Source of the DNA: DASRDR01 sp963812945 [NCBI: uncultured Candidatus Rokubacteria bacterium]
Lineage (GTDB): Bacteria; Methylomirabilota; Methylomirabilia; Rokubacteriales
NCBI GenBank assembly: GCA_963812945.1
Contig: CAWEXD010000005.1
Coordinates: 1-33,086, forward strand
Reading direction: 5' to 3'
DNA length: 33,086 nt
The position numbers and the translations under genes are program-made. This document shows positions 1-6,240 of the stretch, in pieces. The notes beneath the pieces are model-generated. The model did not search any database. It had not been told where the DNA came from and saw only the letters and a program-made list of their open reading frames with translations. The stretch's first letter is position 1. Each line of letters begins with the position of its first letter.

Positions 1-1
1 G

Positions 2-52
2 CTCATTGCGGGGACCGTCGCGTACGGCGTCCTTCGGCTCTACGCGTTCTGA
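2..52 (+). CDS. C-terminal tail of an unidentified gene (partial)
   Basis: Reading frame 2 is open from the window edge for 16 codons and ends in TGA at 50-52. The residues are hydrophobic with a Tyr/Arg-rich end (AYGVLRLYAF), which would fit the last membrane segment of a membrane protein. Too little is present to name it, and in GC-rich DNA such a short open frame can arise by chance. Confidence 0.25.
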   Translation, partial: LIAGTVAYGVLRLYAF

Positions 53-132
53 AGAGCGGTCTCGCCACGGGTAACGCACGCGCCGCTCTGCGGCAACCGC
101 GGCGCAATTCCGCCTCAATGCGAACCCGGCCC

Positions 133-177
133 CAGCCCTCTCAAGGCTGAAACACGGGCTCGAATCCCGTCGGGGAC
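133..177 (+). other. 3' half of a tRNA-Glu(CUC)-like sequence (tRNA remnant, possible attachment site)
   Basis: A five-pair anticodon stem (CAGCC 133-137 with GGCTG 145-149) encloses a seven-base loop CTCTCAA with U33 and anticodon CTC. A four-base variable region and a T arm follow (ACGGG 154-158, loop CTCGAAT 159-165, CCCGT 166-170). The 3' acceptor strand CGGGGAC is at 171-177, then discriminator A178 and GCA instead of CCA. The matching 5' acceptor (GTCCCCG) and D arm are absent upstream, so this is not a complete tRNA gene. Fragments like this are typical of the end of an element integrated into a tRNA gene. T54 is replaced by C. A related sequence ending in CCA (CCCGTCGGGGACACCA) occurs at 4518. 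Confidence 0.45.
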
Positions 178-353
178 AGCAACGCTTTACCCACGTCCGC
201 CAGCATCGTCCCGGCGAAGAGCGCCCCAGGATCTGCGTCGCCGACGAACTGCCAACCGCCGTCCGCAGTTGACGTGAACCCCGGCCCGCCCCTCGGCCGC
301 CGGCGGTGGTCATAGGTCGCGGACCCACCAGGCGACGATGGCCGACCCTACGG

Positions 354-1307
354 CTATTGCTTCGAGCGAAACTGCCCAAGGTCCCGCTCGACCCGGATCC
401 ACGCGGCGCCGTCCACGGCAAGCGCGCGTGCGGCGGCGAAGTCCTCCTCGGCACCGGCGAAGTCGCCCGCAGCCTCGCGTACCATGGCACGGCCATAGAC
501 CTGCCACGGCGACTTCGAATCCAGACGGATCGCCTCGTCGTAGTCGGTGCGCGCCCGCAGAAGGTCCCCCAGGATGAAATGCACCAGCCCGCGAGAATCA
601 AGAAACGCCGACGTATGGGGCCGCATCGCCAGTGCCTTCTCACAGTCCGACAGCGCCTCGCTTGGCCGACGCATTAGTGCCTTGTCCCAGCAAAGGCGGT
701 TGAAGGCTTCAGCATAGTTCGGGTTGAGTTGCGTCGCTCGGGTGAGGTCGTCGACCGCGCGGTCATATTGCCGCAAATTCTCGTGAGTGATAGCTCGGTT
801 GTGGAAAGCTGCGGCGTTGTGTGAGTCTAGCTGGATCGACCGATCGTAGTCCTGCATGGCCCGATCGTATTGTTGTTTGAGATCGTAGGCGATTCCCCGC
901 CTGTTGAAGGCCGAAGCATAGTTCGGATCGAGCCGAATTGCCTGGTCGAGGTCCTCTATTCCCCGATCGTAGTGCTGGAGGCGCACATACGCCCCACCAC
1001 GATTGTGGAGGAGAACGGCATGGTTCGGGCTCAGCCGGATCGCGTTGCTATAGTCTTCGACCGCCGGCTCATACTGCTCCCTCGCTGAATATGCGTTGCC
1101 TCGGCTCGTCAGCACCCGCGCAGTATCAGCCTCATTGAGATGGCCGCGTTCCAGAGCACGTGTGCAGGATTCGATCCAGAGATCGGTGTTCTTGTGATCT
1201 CGCAAACATCGAGAAGTGTCGATCTTGACATACAGGAGCCATGCCATCACGGCCGCGATGAGAAACACGGCTCCGGCAAGGAAACCGAGACCTCTCTTGG
1301 CAGCCAT
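354..1307 (-). CDS. Membrane-anchored tetratricopeptide repeat protein
   Basis: The 317-residue protein starts at the ATG at 1307, preceded by AGGAGA with a 7-base spacer; an in-frame start eight codons upstream has no such site. A single hydrophobic segment at about residues 7-28 should anchor it in the inner membrane with the rest outside the cytoplasm. About seven TPR units then follow, with the typical A-x-x-x-R-G-x-A-Y ... Y-x-x-A-x-x-D-Y-x-x-A-I-x-L-x-P pattern. No enzymatic domain is visible, so it is probably a scaffold for protein interactions; partner unknown. The GC content (about 55% on a line counted) is well below the backbone, and the gene lies between the tRNA remnant and an IS, which points to acquired DNA. 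Confidence 0.8.
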   Translation of the reverse strand: MAAKRGLGFLAGAVFLIAAVMAWLLYVKIDTSRCLRDHKNTDLWIESCTRALERGHLNEADTARVLTSRGNAYSAREQYEPAVEDYSNAIRLSPNHAVLLHNRGGAYVRLQHYDRGIEDLDQAIRLDPNYASAFNRRGIAYDLKQQYDRAMQDYDRSIQLDSHNAAAFHNRAITHENLRQYDRAVDDLTRATQLNPNYAEAFNRLCWDKALMRRPSEALSDCEKALAMRPHTSAFLDSRGLVHFILGDLLRARTDYDEAIRLDSKSPWQVYGRAMVREAAGDFAGAEEDFAAARALAVDGAAWIRVERDLGQFRSKQ

Positions 1308-1332
1308 CGTGCGTTCTCCTGGCACCCTCAAG

Positions 1333-1555
1333 TCAGGTCCGCGGCGGCGCCCGAACGATAGCGCGGCGCTGGCGGGTTCGGCAAGGGCGGCCGGAGGTCG
1401 GCGCGGGCGGGGCGAGATCCTCCCCCCTTGGGTCCGCGCGCCCGGTGGTGGGTGCGATCGCGCGCGCGGTCAGGCCGTGATCGTGCCCTCGACGCGGCGC
1501 GGGGTAAAGCGTCCGGTCCTGTCGGGGACACCACGCAGAGTGCTGGTTTGCTGGA
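1333..1555 (-). pseudogene. Possible separated 3' part of the IS-interrupted XRE regulator
   Basis: If the IS and one CTAG copy are removed, the minus-strand frame of the XRE gene at 3264-3450 continues here without a stop for about 73 codons and ends at 1333. The predicted tail is rich in Arg, Pro and Ala and has no recognisable domain. An open frame of this length is not strong evidence in GC-rich DNA, so this part may simply be the intergenic region upstream of the TPR gene. The interval also contains GTCGGGGACACCAC (1521-1534), shared with 4521-4534. Confidence 0.25.
1521..1534 (+). repeat. Copy 1 of a 14-bp direct repeat resembling a tRNA-Glu 3' end
   Basis: GTCGGGGACACCAC is identical to 4521-4534. 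The core GTCGGGGACA also ends the tRNA-Glu-like fragment near 178. The two perfect copies bracket the IS, the XRE gene and the methyltransferase. This could be a remnant of site-specific integration or a dispersed repeat. Confidence 0.4.
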
Positions 1556-1559
1556 CTAG

Positions 1560-1577
1560 CCCGGATTATGCGTGAAC
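1560..1577 (+). repeat. Left terminal inverted repeat of the IS1380-family element
   Basis: CCCGGATTATGCGTGAAC, an exact inverted match to 3242-3259. The match extends to 22 bp (1556-1577) if the flanking palindromic CTAG is included. Confidence 0.88.
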
Positions 1578-1663
1578 GATGAAACAGAACAGCCACCGAG
1601 CCTCTGAACGGTGCTATAGAAGCGGTGTTGAGACGTTTCCAGGCACCGCCACGAGGAGGCTCG

Positions 1664-3037
1664 ATGGCTACAGCCTGTATACCGCAGGTCAGCTTCGAGT
1701 TCCAAGGGCTTCGGCAGTCGGTCGTGGCCCGGTTCGACCAACCCCACGCCAGTTCGGATGGCGGGGCGCTGTTGCTCAAAGCCGTCGACGACCGGCTCGG
1801 GGTGACCGAGCGGCTGGCCGGCAGCCTGCGGGATCCGCGGCAGCCCGGCAAGATCGATCACGAGCTGATCGAGTTGGTGCGGCCGCGCGTCTACGGGATC
1901 GCCTGCGGCTACGCCGACTGCAACGACGCCGCGCGGCTGGCCCAGGACCCGGTGCACAAGCTCCTGGTCGAGCGCGATCCGCTCGCCGGCCCCGACCTGG
2001 CGTCCCAGGCGACGCTCTCCCGGTTCGAGAACGCCGTGGGGCGGCCGGCGCTCTATCTGGCGAGCGTCGGGCTGGCCGATCTCGTCATCGAGCACCATCG
2101 GGCGCGGCTCGAGGGCCGCGCCCGCCGCATCACGATCGATCTGGATCCGACCGACGATCCGACCCACGGCCAGCAGGAGTTCAGCTTCTTCAACGGGCAC
2201 TACGACACTTGGTGCTACCTGCCGGTGGTGGCGACGCTGACGTTCAATGCCGAGTCGATGCAGTACGTGGTCGCCGCGGTACTGCGCCCGGGCACCAGCC
2301 CGGCCAAGCACGGCGCGATCCCGCTCCTGCGGCGCCTGCTCGCCCGGCTGCGAGTGGCCTTCCCGCGAGCGATCCTCCGGATCCGGCTGGACGGCGGGTT
2401 TGCCAGCCCCGAGGTCTTCGACTTCTTGGAGGCCGAGGGCGTCGAGTACGTCGTGGCGATGGCCAGCAATGTGCGCCTCGTCAAGCGCAGCCGCCGGCTG
2501 ATGGGCCGCGCGCGGATGCTGTCCAAGGCCAGCGGCCAGACCGAGCACCTCTACGGCGAAACCCGGTATGCGGCCCGGAAGTGGAAACACAAGCGCCGGG
2601 TCATCATCAAGGCCGAGGTCGTGCGGCATCCCGGCCGCTCTCCCAAGAACAACCCCCGCTTCGTGGTCACCAATCTCGCCGACGCGCCAGAAGTGGTGTA
2701 CCAGATCTACTGTGGACGGGGCGACATGGAGAATCGGCTCAAGGAGCTGCATCACGGGCTGGCGATGGACCGGACCAGTTGCCATCGGTTCCTGGCCAAT
2801 CAGTTCCGGGTCCTCCTGACCGTCGCCGCGTACATCCTGTTCCAGACCCTGCAGGCTCAGGCGCAGGGCACGGCCTGTGCCGACGCGCAGGTCAGCACGC
2901 TGCGCGAGCGGCTGATCAAGCTCGCCGCGTGGGTCGAGCGCTCGGTGCGGCGCATCGTGCTGCATCTGCCCACCACGTACCCCTGGCTAACGACCTGGCG
3001 GCAGCTCGCGCTCCGCGTCGGCGCCGTACCGGCGTAA
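1664..3037 (+). CDS. IS1380-family DDE transposase
   Basis: The 457-residue transposase has the family's usual length. The chosen ATG at 1664 follows GAGGAGG with a 6-base spacer; an in-frame ATG 13 codons upstream has no such site. An RNase H-like core is visible: the first acidic cluster IDLDPTDDP (about D159/D161), the second Asp in RLDGGF (D243) and the Glu in GRGDMENRLKE (E356). The GRGxxENR signature near the catalytic Glu is typical of IS1380. The C-terminal region around residues 375-400 is hydrophobic. It would catalyse cut-and-paste movement by binding the 18-bp ends at 1560 and 3259. No frameshift or missing catalytic residue is seen. Confidence 0.93.
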   Translation: MATACIPQVSFEFQGLRQSVVARFDQPHASSDGGALLLKAVDDRLGVTERLAGSLRDPRQPGKIDHELIELVRPRVYGIACGYADCNDAARLAQDPVHKLLVERDPLAGPDLASQATLSRFENAVGRPALYLASVGLADLVIEHHRARLEGRARRITIDLDPTDDPTHGQQEFSFFNGHYDTWCYLPVVATLTFNAESMQYVVAAVLRPGTSPAKHGAIPLLRRLLARLRVAFPRAILRIRLDGGFASPEVFDFLEAEGVEYVVAMASNVRLVKRSRRLMGRARMLSKASGQTEHLYGETRYAARKWKHKRRVIIKAEVVRHPGRSPKNNPRFVVTNLADAPEVVYQIYCGRGDMENRLKELHHGLAMDRTSCHRFLANQFRVLLTVAAYILFQTLQAQAQGTACADAQVSTLRERLIKLAAWVERSVRRIVLHLPTTYPWLTTWRQLALRVGAVPA

Positions 3038-3241
3038 GTCCGCGAATCCCTTCACACCGACTGGCCCCAGGAACAGGTCTCTCTCCGCGGCCCAGCGAGC
3101 GCGTGTCATGAGGGCGTCACAGCGTTCCGTGGTTCGTATCGCTGCGATGCCTGGCCGCCCAACCACTCGGAAGAGGCTTCATTTGCCTCCACAGGCCAGC
3201 GAGGGCCGTGCACACCAGGCAAAACGCCGGTTCGCGCAACG

Positions 3242-3259
3242 GTTCACGCATAATCCGGG
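3242..3259 (-). repeat. Right terminal inverted repeat of the IS1380-family element
   Basis: GTTCACGCATAATCCGGG, the exact complement of 1560-1577, followed by the CTAG target duplication at 3260-3263. The repeat supplies the last four codons and stop of the truncated XRE gene. Confidence 0.88.
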
Positions 3260-3450
3260 CTAGGGCATCGCCGGTCAGCAGCGGCCCGTAGGTGCGCGTA
3301 GCGGGCCCGCGTCAAGGGCCGCGGATGACGTTGCCCGGATTCAATGCGGGATACCGCAGATTCGCTGCTGCCGACCAGGTCGGCGATGTCCTGTTGACTG
3401 AACCCGTGCCGCAGTCGGTACGCGCGAAATCGATTCGCTGATGTCGGCAT
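3244..3450 (-). pseudogene. XRE/Cro-CI-type HTH regulator, 3' end interrupted by the IS
   Basis: The 68 codons encode one helix-turn-helix domain of the XRE family (about residues 8-43): FRAYRLRHGFSQQDIADLVG, then SSESAVSRIESGQRHP. The recognition helix and the conserved S-R-I-E-x-G motif are intact. The last residues (PDYA) and the stop come from the IS terminal repeat, so the native C-terminus is lost. A protein of this size could still bind DNA, as many antitoxin-like or phage-type regulators are this short. No toxin partner is visible next to it. A TTGACA-type promoter lies upstream at 3503-3508. Confidence 0.7.
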
Positions 3451-3478
3451 GACTCGCCGCGTCAGCGAACCAGCGTAA

Positions 3479-3508
3479 CGATAAGCCGACCGACAGGCCG
3501 CGTGTCAA
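3479..3508 (-). promoter_or_regulatory. Candidate sigma70-type promoter for the XRE gene
   Basis: On the minus strand a perfect TTGACA (-35, 3508-3503) is followed after 18 bases by TTATCG (3484-3479), a weak -10. It lies about 30 bases before the ATG at 3450. Confidence 0.35.
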
Positions 3509-3555
3509 CCCACGAAAATCTTAGAGTGTGACAGTCAAGAAGACGGGCGTAAAAG

Positions 3556-3652
3556 CTAGGCGATTAGCACGTCAATCGGCTGCGCGTCTGCGTGACGGCG
3601 CTTCGCAGGTGAAGTGCGGCGCCCAAAGCATAGACCAACGGCCCCGTCGATG
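3556..3652 (+). repeat. Upstream copy of a diverged repeat flanking the methyltransferase
   Basis: Positions 3556-3584 (CTAGGCGATTAG...AATCGGCTGCG) match 4401-4431 at about 27 of 31 aligned positions with two single-base gaps. A second block, 3609-3652 (GTGAA...CGGCGCCCA.AGCA...CCCGTCG), resembles 4483-4526 at roughly 60%. The stretch between the XRE start (3450) and the methyltransferase holds no gene I can support; this repeat and the XRE promoter are its only visible content. Confidence 0.5.
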
Positions 3653-3792
3653 CCTGCTATCGTTCTCGAACCGTAGGACCTAAGTCCAATAGGCGAGACT
3701 CGGCCCGCGACTGTAGGGTCCCTTGCAATGTCTGGACGACTCGACTGCTTGGAATGATGACTCATTGCAGGGATCAAGACTCTGGCCGGGGA

Positions 3793-4404
3793 ATGGCGCG
3801 CGAATCAACCGCGGGCTACGTAGAGCAGTCCGACGCGCTGGTCAAGCAATACGAAAGTGTGCGGTTCGCCGATGTGCATGGCCCAGTGCTTCATCTGATC
3901 CCGATTGTCCCAAGTCTCGTGCTCGATATCGGTGCGGGAACCGGACGCGATGCGGCCGGACTCGCCGCGATGGGGCATCGGGTCGTGGCTGTCGAGCCGG
4001 TCGAGGTGTTCCGCATGAGGGCTGCGACACTACATCCGTCGCCCCTCATCGAATGGGTCGATGATGACCTGCCCCACTTGCCGGGTCTTACCGGGCGTCG
4101 CAACGCATTCGACGTCGCGATGCTTACAGCCGTGTGGATGCATCTGGATCGATCGCAACGAGAACAGGCCATGCGGAGGATCACGGAGCTGGTACGCGGC
4201 GGCGGGATCATGATCATGTCGCTTCGCCATGGCCCGGTCCCCACTGGCAGGCACATGTTTGAGGTCTCGGCCGAGGAGACTATCCAACTCGCCCGGGCCA
4301 AGGGCTGGATGGTGGCATTTCAGCTTGACGGTCAAGCCGACCTGTTCGGCCGTCCAGACGTGACATGGACGCGACTAGGCTTTCGGAAGGGGGGCGGGGA
4401 CTAG
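3793..4404 (+). CDS. Class I SAM-dependent methyltransferase
   Basis: The 203-residue protein has a Rossmann-type SAM-binding fold. Motif I is VLDIGAGTGRDAA (about residues 43-55), the acidic residue after strand 2 is in VAVEP (E69), and FDVAMLTAVWMHLD (about 106-119) matches the post-motif region. MIMSLRHGP would be strand 5. I chose the ATG at 3793 because the family usually begins close to the T-A-G-Y-V-E motif; an in-frame ATG at 3754 is possible and neither start has a good ribosome site. The substrate cannot be told: the fold is used on small molecules, RNA and proteins. No DNA-recognition domain or DPPY/PC motif is present, so it does not look like a restriction-modification enzyme. 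Repeat copies lie on both sides, and the downstream copy begins at the TAG stop. Confidence 0.85.
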   Translation: MARESTAGYVEQSDALVKQYESVRFADVHGPVLHLIPIVPSLVLDIGAGTGRDAAGLAAMGHRVVAVEPVEVFRMRAATLHPSPLIEWVDDDLPHLPGLTGRRNAFDVAMLTAVWMHLDRSQREQAMRRITELVRGGGIMIMSLRHGPVPTGRHMFEVSAEETIQLARAKGWMVAFQLDGQADLFGRPDVTWTRLGFRKGGGD

Positions 4405-4526
4405 GCGATCAGGTACGTCCAATCGGCTGCGGATCGGGGCCGGCTACGCTACTCCGCGTGCCCGCCTAGACACCCCTCGAATGTGAACGACGGGGCCCAC
4501 AGCACACCGGCCGCAGGCCCGTCGGG
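4401..4526 (+). repeat. Downstream copy of the diverged repeat flanking the methyltransferase
   Basis: The repeat begins at the methyltransferase stop codon (CTAGGCGAT...). It contains a 7-bp inverted repeat, CTAGGCG at 4401-4407 and CGCCTAG at 4463-4469, and a second imperfect palindrome, CGACGGG (4489-4495) with CCCGTCG (4518-4524). The end overlaps the tRNA-Glu-like CCCGTCGGGGACACCA at 4518-4533. A repeat that starts at a stop codon recalls gene-cassette recombination sites, but the integron core GTTRRRY/RYYYAAC is not present. Confidence 0.5.
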
Positions 4527-4534
4527 GACACCAC
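4521..4534 (+). repeat. Copy 2 of the 14-bp direct repeat resembling a tRNA-Glu 3' end
   Basis: GTCGGGGACACCAC, identical to 1521-1534. With the preceding CCC it reads as a T-stem, acceptor and CCA end of tRNA-Glu. The following CGGCTTTAC also resembles the sequence after the tRNA fragment (ACGCTTTAC at 182-190). Confidence 0.4.
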
Positions 4535-4557
4535 GGCTTTACTATTACAAGAGACAA

Positions 4558-4586
4558 TTGACAACTCGCCGGGATGGCGATATAGC
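4558..4586 (+). promoter_or_regulatory. Sigma70-type promoter for the secreted-protein gene
   Basis: A perfect TTGACA (4558-4563) is separated by exactly 17 bases from TATAGC (4581-4586). The predicted transcript would start near 4593, about 80 bases before the ATG at 4673. The surrounding DNA is AT-richer than the window. Confidence 0.5.
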
Positions 4587-4672
4587 TCCTCAGAAGATGC
4601 TGCCCGTCGTAGGCGATCGACGAAAGAGGCAGAAATGCACCTTGGTACGATAGAAAAGTCAGGAGTGGTCAA

Positions 4673-5125
4673 ATGAGAAACGCAACCATCCTGACTTTTT
4701 TGGCACTCTTTCCAATCCAACAGATTGCTGCGGCCCAAGATTTTCCAAAATCTCCGTCCACGTGGCAGGGAGAAACACGTGGACACAAATTTTGCTTACA
4801 AATCACGGAACCTTTAGTTCCTATAGTTGACTCTCGCCCGACGCCGAAGAAATGCGCCACGTTTTCCGCAATGCTCTCTACTTCAGTAGCCACTTCTTAT
4901 GGCGACCTAGTGTCGGGTTATTTTTGTCAAGATCAATCCCAGGTGGGTTTTTTTACACTGCCACTGCCCTCTGACAACTCGATGTCTGGACCGAATATTT
5001 TCCTAGGAAAGCTGTCTATGAACCGTATTGCGGGAGCTTACTATGTAATAGAGAGCAACGATTTTCCTACACCTTACATAGGTGTTGGATTAGACCTTAA
5101 CAAAGTCGAGAAATGCGTGCGTTAA
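4673..5125 (+). CDS. Small secreted protein of unknown function, AT-rich gene
   Basis: The 150-residue product begins with a Sec-type signal peptide (MRNATILTFL..., cleavage likely after IAAA near residue 22). The mature part has four Cys residues (in KFCLQI, KKCATF, GYFCQD and EKCVR), which could form two disulfides in the periplasm or outside the cell. It is rich in Ser, Thr, Phe and Gly with no repeats or membrane segments. I do not recognise a family. The ATG follows AGGAG with a suitable spacer. Lines counted by eye give roughly 38-50% GC against about 70% for the backbone, and codons ending in A or T are common. This marks the gene as recently acquired from another lineage. Confidence 0.75.
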   Translation: MRNATILTFLALFPIQQIAAAQDFPKSPSTWQGETRGHKFCLQITEPLVPIVDSRPTPKKCATFSAMLSTSVATSYGDLVSGYFCQDQSQVGFFTLPLPSDNSMSGPNIFLGKLSMNRIAGAYYVIESNDFPTPYIGVGLDLNKVEKCVR

Positions 5126-5412
5126 CGCATGGGAGCTGTGTCGTTGACTACTCGGCGAACATGGCGATCGGGAGAGAGGTTCGCTAACCCAGTGAGCGAC
5201 ACACCCGAACCACCGATGTCGTCCAGCCTGCAGATCGGCCGCCGTGAGAACGTAGGAACTCCTAGCCACGTTTCTCGCTTCCCGTCGCCGGGGCTCGTCC
5301 CCGCGTCGGAGCCACCACCGTTCTGGCGCGGGTCCCCGCAGTATCGGCAGCTCTGGTCAGCCGCTTGTCGCCTCGGTCAGCTGCCGTTTCGGCAGTCTCC
5401 ACTTGGGGTCAA
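5126..5412. other. Intergenic region without a supported gene
   Basis: Between the secreted-protein gene and the convergent lipoprotein gene I see no convincing gene, RNA or strong hairpin. An open frame on the plus strand runs through 5129-5506, but it overlaps the lipoprotein gene and its composition gives no protein-like pattern. GC rises here back towards the backbone value, so this may be the right margin of the accessory segment. Confidence 0.5.
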
Positions 5413-6126
5413 TCATCGTGATCGTCGCGCTTCCCTCACGATCAGGTTATCGAAGCGGGCCTCGAGGGGAGTGCCTTCGTCACGGCTGACCACGACGGCC
5501 ACATAGCCGCTGTCGTATGTGCCGTCCTGAGCCGACGCCACCTCGGTTCCGTTGATCCGGGCGCTGAGGGTAGACCCAACGCAGGTGAGCTCGAGATGGT
5601 TCGACGCATTCCCACGTCGGACGGCGTCCGAGGATTGGAATGGGACCAGGTGGACCCACCGATGGCCATCGAAATTGCTCAGAGCGAACTGGCCCGTCGC
5701 GGGAACCGCGAGAAGGGCGTAGAACTGAGCCGTACCGTCTCTGGGGTTCATGCGACAGGCTACGCCAACCCAGCGCCCTTCGGTGCCTTCCGCCAGGCGG
5801 GTATCGACGGCCACCTGGAGGTCGGCAAGCACGGAGCTGGCGGCTACCGCCCGAACGGGCTTGGCCGCGGGCGATAGCCGCAGGTGGTACTCACCTCCGA
5901 CGTAGCCCTGCTCGATGGCGGGATCATCCGATTGGCTCGACAACCGACCTGCTGCGGGATTGTCGAACGAGTCTGTCAGCAAGACCTTTCCCACCTTGAC
6001 GGACGTGGCACATCCAGAGACGAGGGCCCCAGCTACCAGGCAAGGGAGAACGATTCCGCCCATCACGTGCCATGAAGGGCAGCGGCGCGTCCTTCGCGGG
6101 CGATCCGTCAGTCCGTCGAGTTGCAT
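5413..6126 (-). CDS. Lipoprotein with a C-terminal LamG/DUF1080-like jelly-roll domain
   Basis: The 237-residue protein has a signal region ending in a lipobox (LVSGC, Cys about residue 39), so the mature protein should be lipid-anchored in an envelope membrane. The start at 6126 has GGAGG close upstream; an internal ATG 21 codons later would shorten the long, Arg-rich n-region. The remainder (about 45-230) has patterns found in concanavalin-like folds of the 3-keto-disaccharide hydrolase/LamG type: DSFDNPAAG near the start, RWVGVACR, LELTCVGSTLSARINGTEV, then SGYVAVVVSRDEGTPLEARFDNLIV. Such domains often bind carbohydrate or other surface ligands. It lies 114 bp downstream of the exporter permeases on the same strand and may belong to their transcription unit. 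Confidence 0.75.
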   Translation of the reverse strand: MQLDGLTDRPRRTRRCPSWHVMGGIVLPCLVAGALVSGCATSVKVGKVLLTDSFDNPAAGRLSSQSDDPAIEQGYVGGEYHLRLSPAAKPVRAVAASSVLADLQVAVDTRLAEGTEGRWVGVACRMNPRDGTAQFYALLAVPATGQFALSNFDGHRWVHLVPFQSSDAVRRGNASNHLELTCVGSTLSARINGTEVASAQDGTYDSGYVAVVVSRDEGTPLEARFDNLIVREARRSR

Positions 6127-6240
6127 GGTCCTCCGCGTCCGGCCCTCCTTGTCGATCGTCTCACAGGTCGAAGGCTGACGGCCTGTGAACTGATGCTCGC
6201 CAGCGCGTAGCGGCGGTCCCCGGGGAGTGGCGGCGGGCGC

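Larger units (their letters stand above)
1560..3259 (+). mobile_element. IS1380-family insertion sequence, complete (about 1.7 kb)
   Basis: The element has perfect 18-bp terminal inverted repeats (CCCGGATTATGCGTGAAC at 1560-1577 and its complement at 3242-3259). CTAG flanks it on both sides (1556-1559 and 3260-3263), consistent with the 4-bp target duplication known for IS1380 elements; because CTAG is palindromic, the exact boundary is ambiguous. One transposase gene fills most of it, and about 200 bp of non-coding DNA precede the right end. The repeats and transposase look intact, so the insertion is probably recent. It interrupts an XRE-type regulator. Confidence 0.88.

Noticed and set aside
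133-177. A complete tRNA-Glu gene
   Set aside because: No GTCCCCG-type 5' acceptor strand or D arm lies at the right distance upstream, and the 3' end reads GCA rather than CCA.
1556-2965. Antisense 469-codon frame across the transposase
   Set aside because: Exact shadow of the IS1380 transposase; no motifs and it starts inside the transposase.
3244-3450. Antitoxin of a toxin-antitoxin pair
   Set aside because: The HTH size would fit, but no small toxin-like ORF lies upstream or downstream in the same direction; the downstream side is the IS.
3754-4404. Restriction-modification or phage-defence methyltransferase
   Set aside because: No DPPY/NPPF or PCQ motif, no target-recognition domain and no nuclease partner; the sequence fits small-molecule or general class I methyltransferases.
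3556-4526. Classical integron attC sites around the methyltransferase
   Set aside because: The conserved cores RYYYAAC and GTTRRRY are not present in the correct order; only partial resemblance (CTAGGCG/CGCCTAG). Kept as an unexplained repeat instead.
5129-5506. 125-codon plus-strand frame after the secreted-protein gene
   Set aside because: It overlaps the 3' end of the lipoprotein gene, lacks a ribosome site and has no recognisable pattern.
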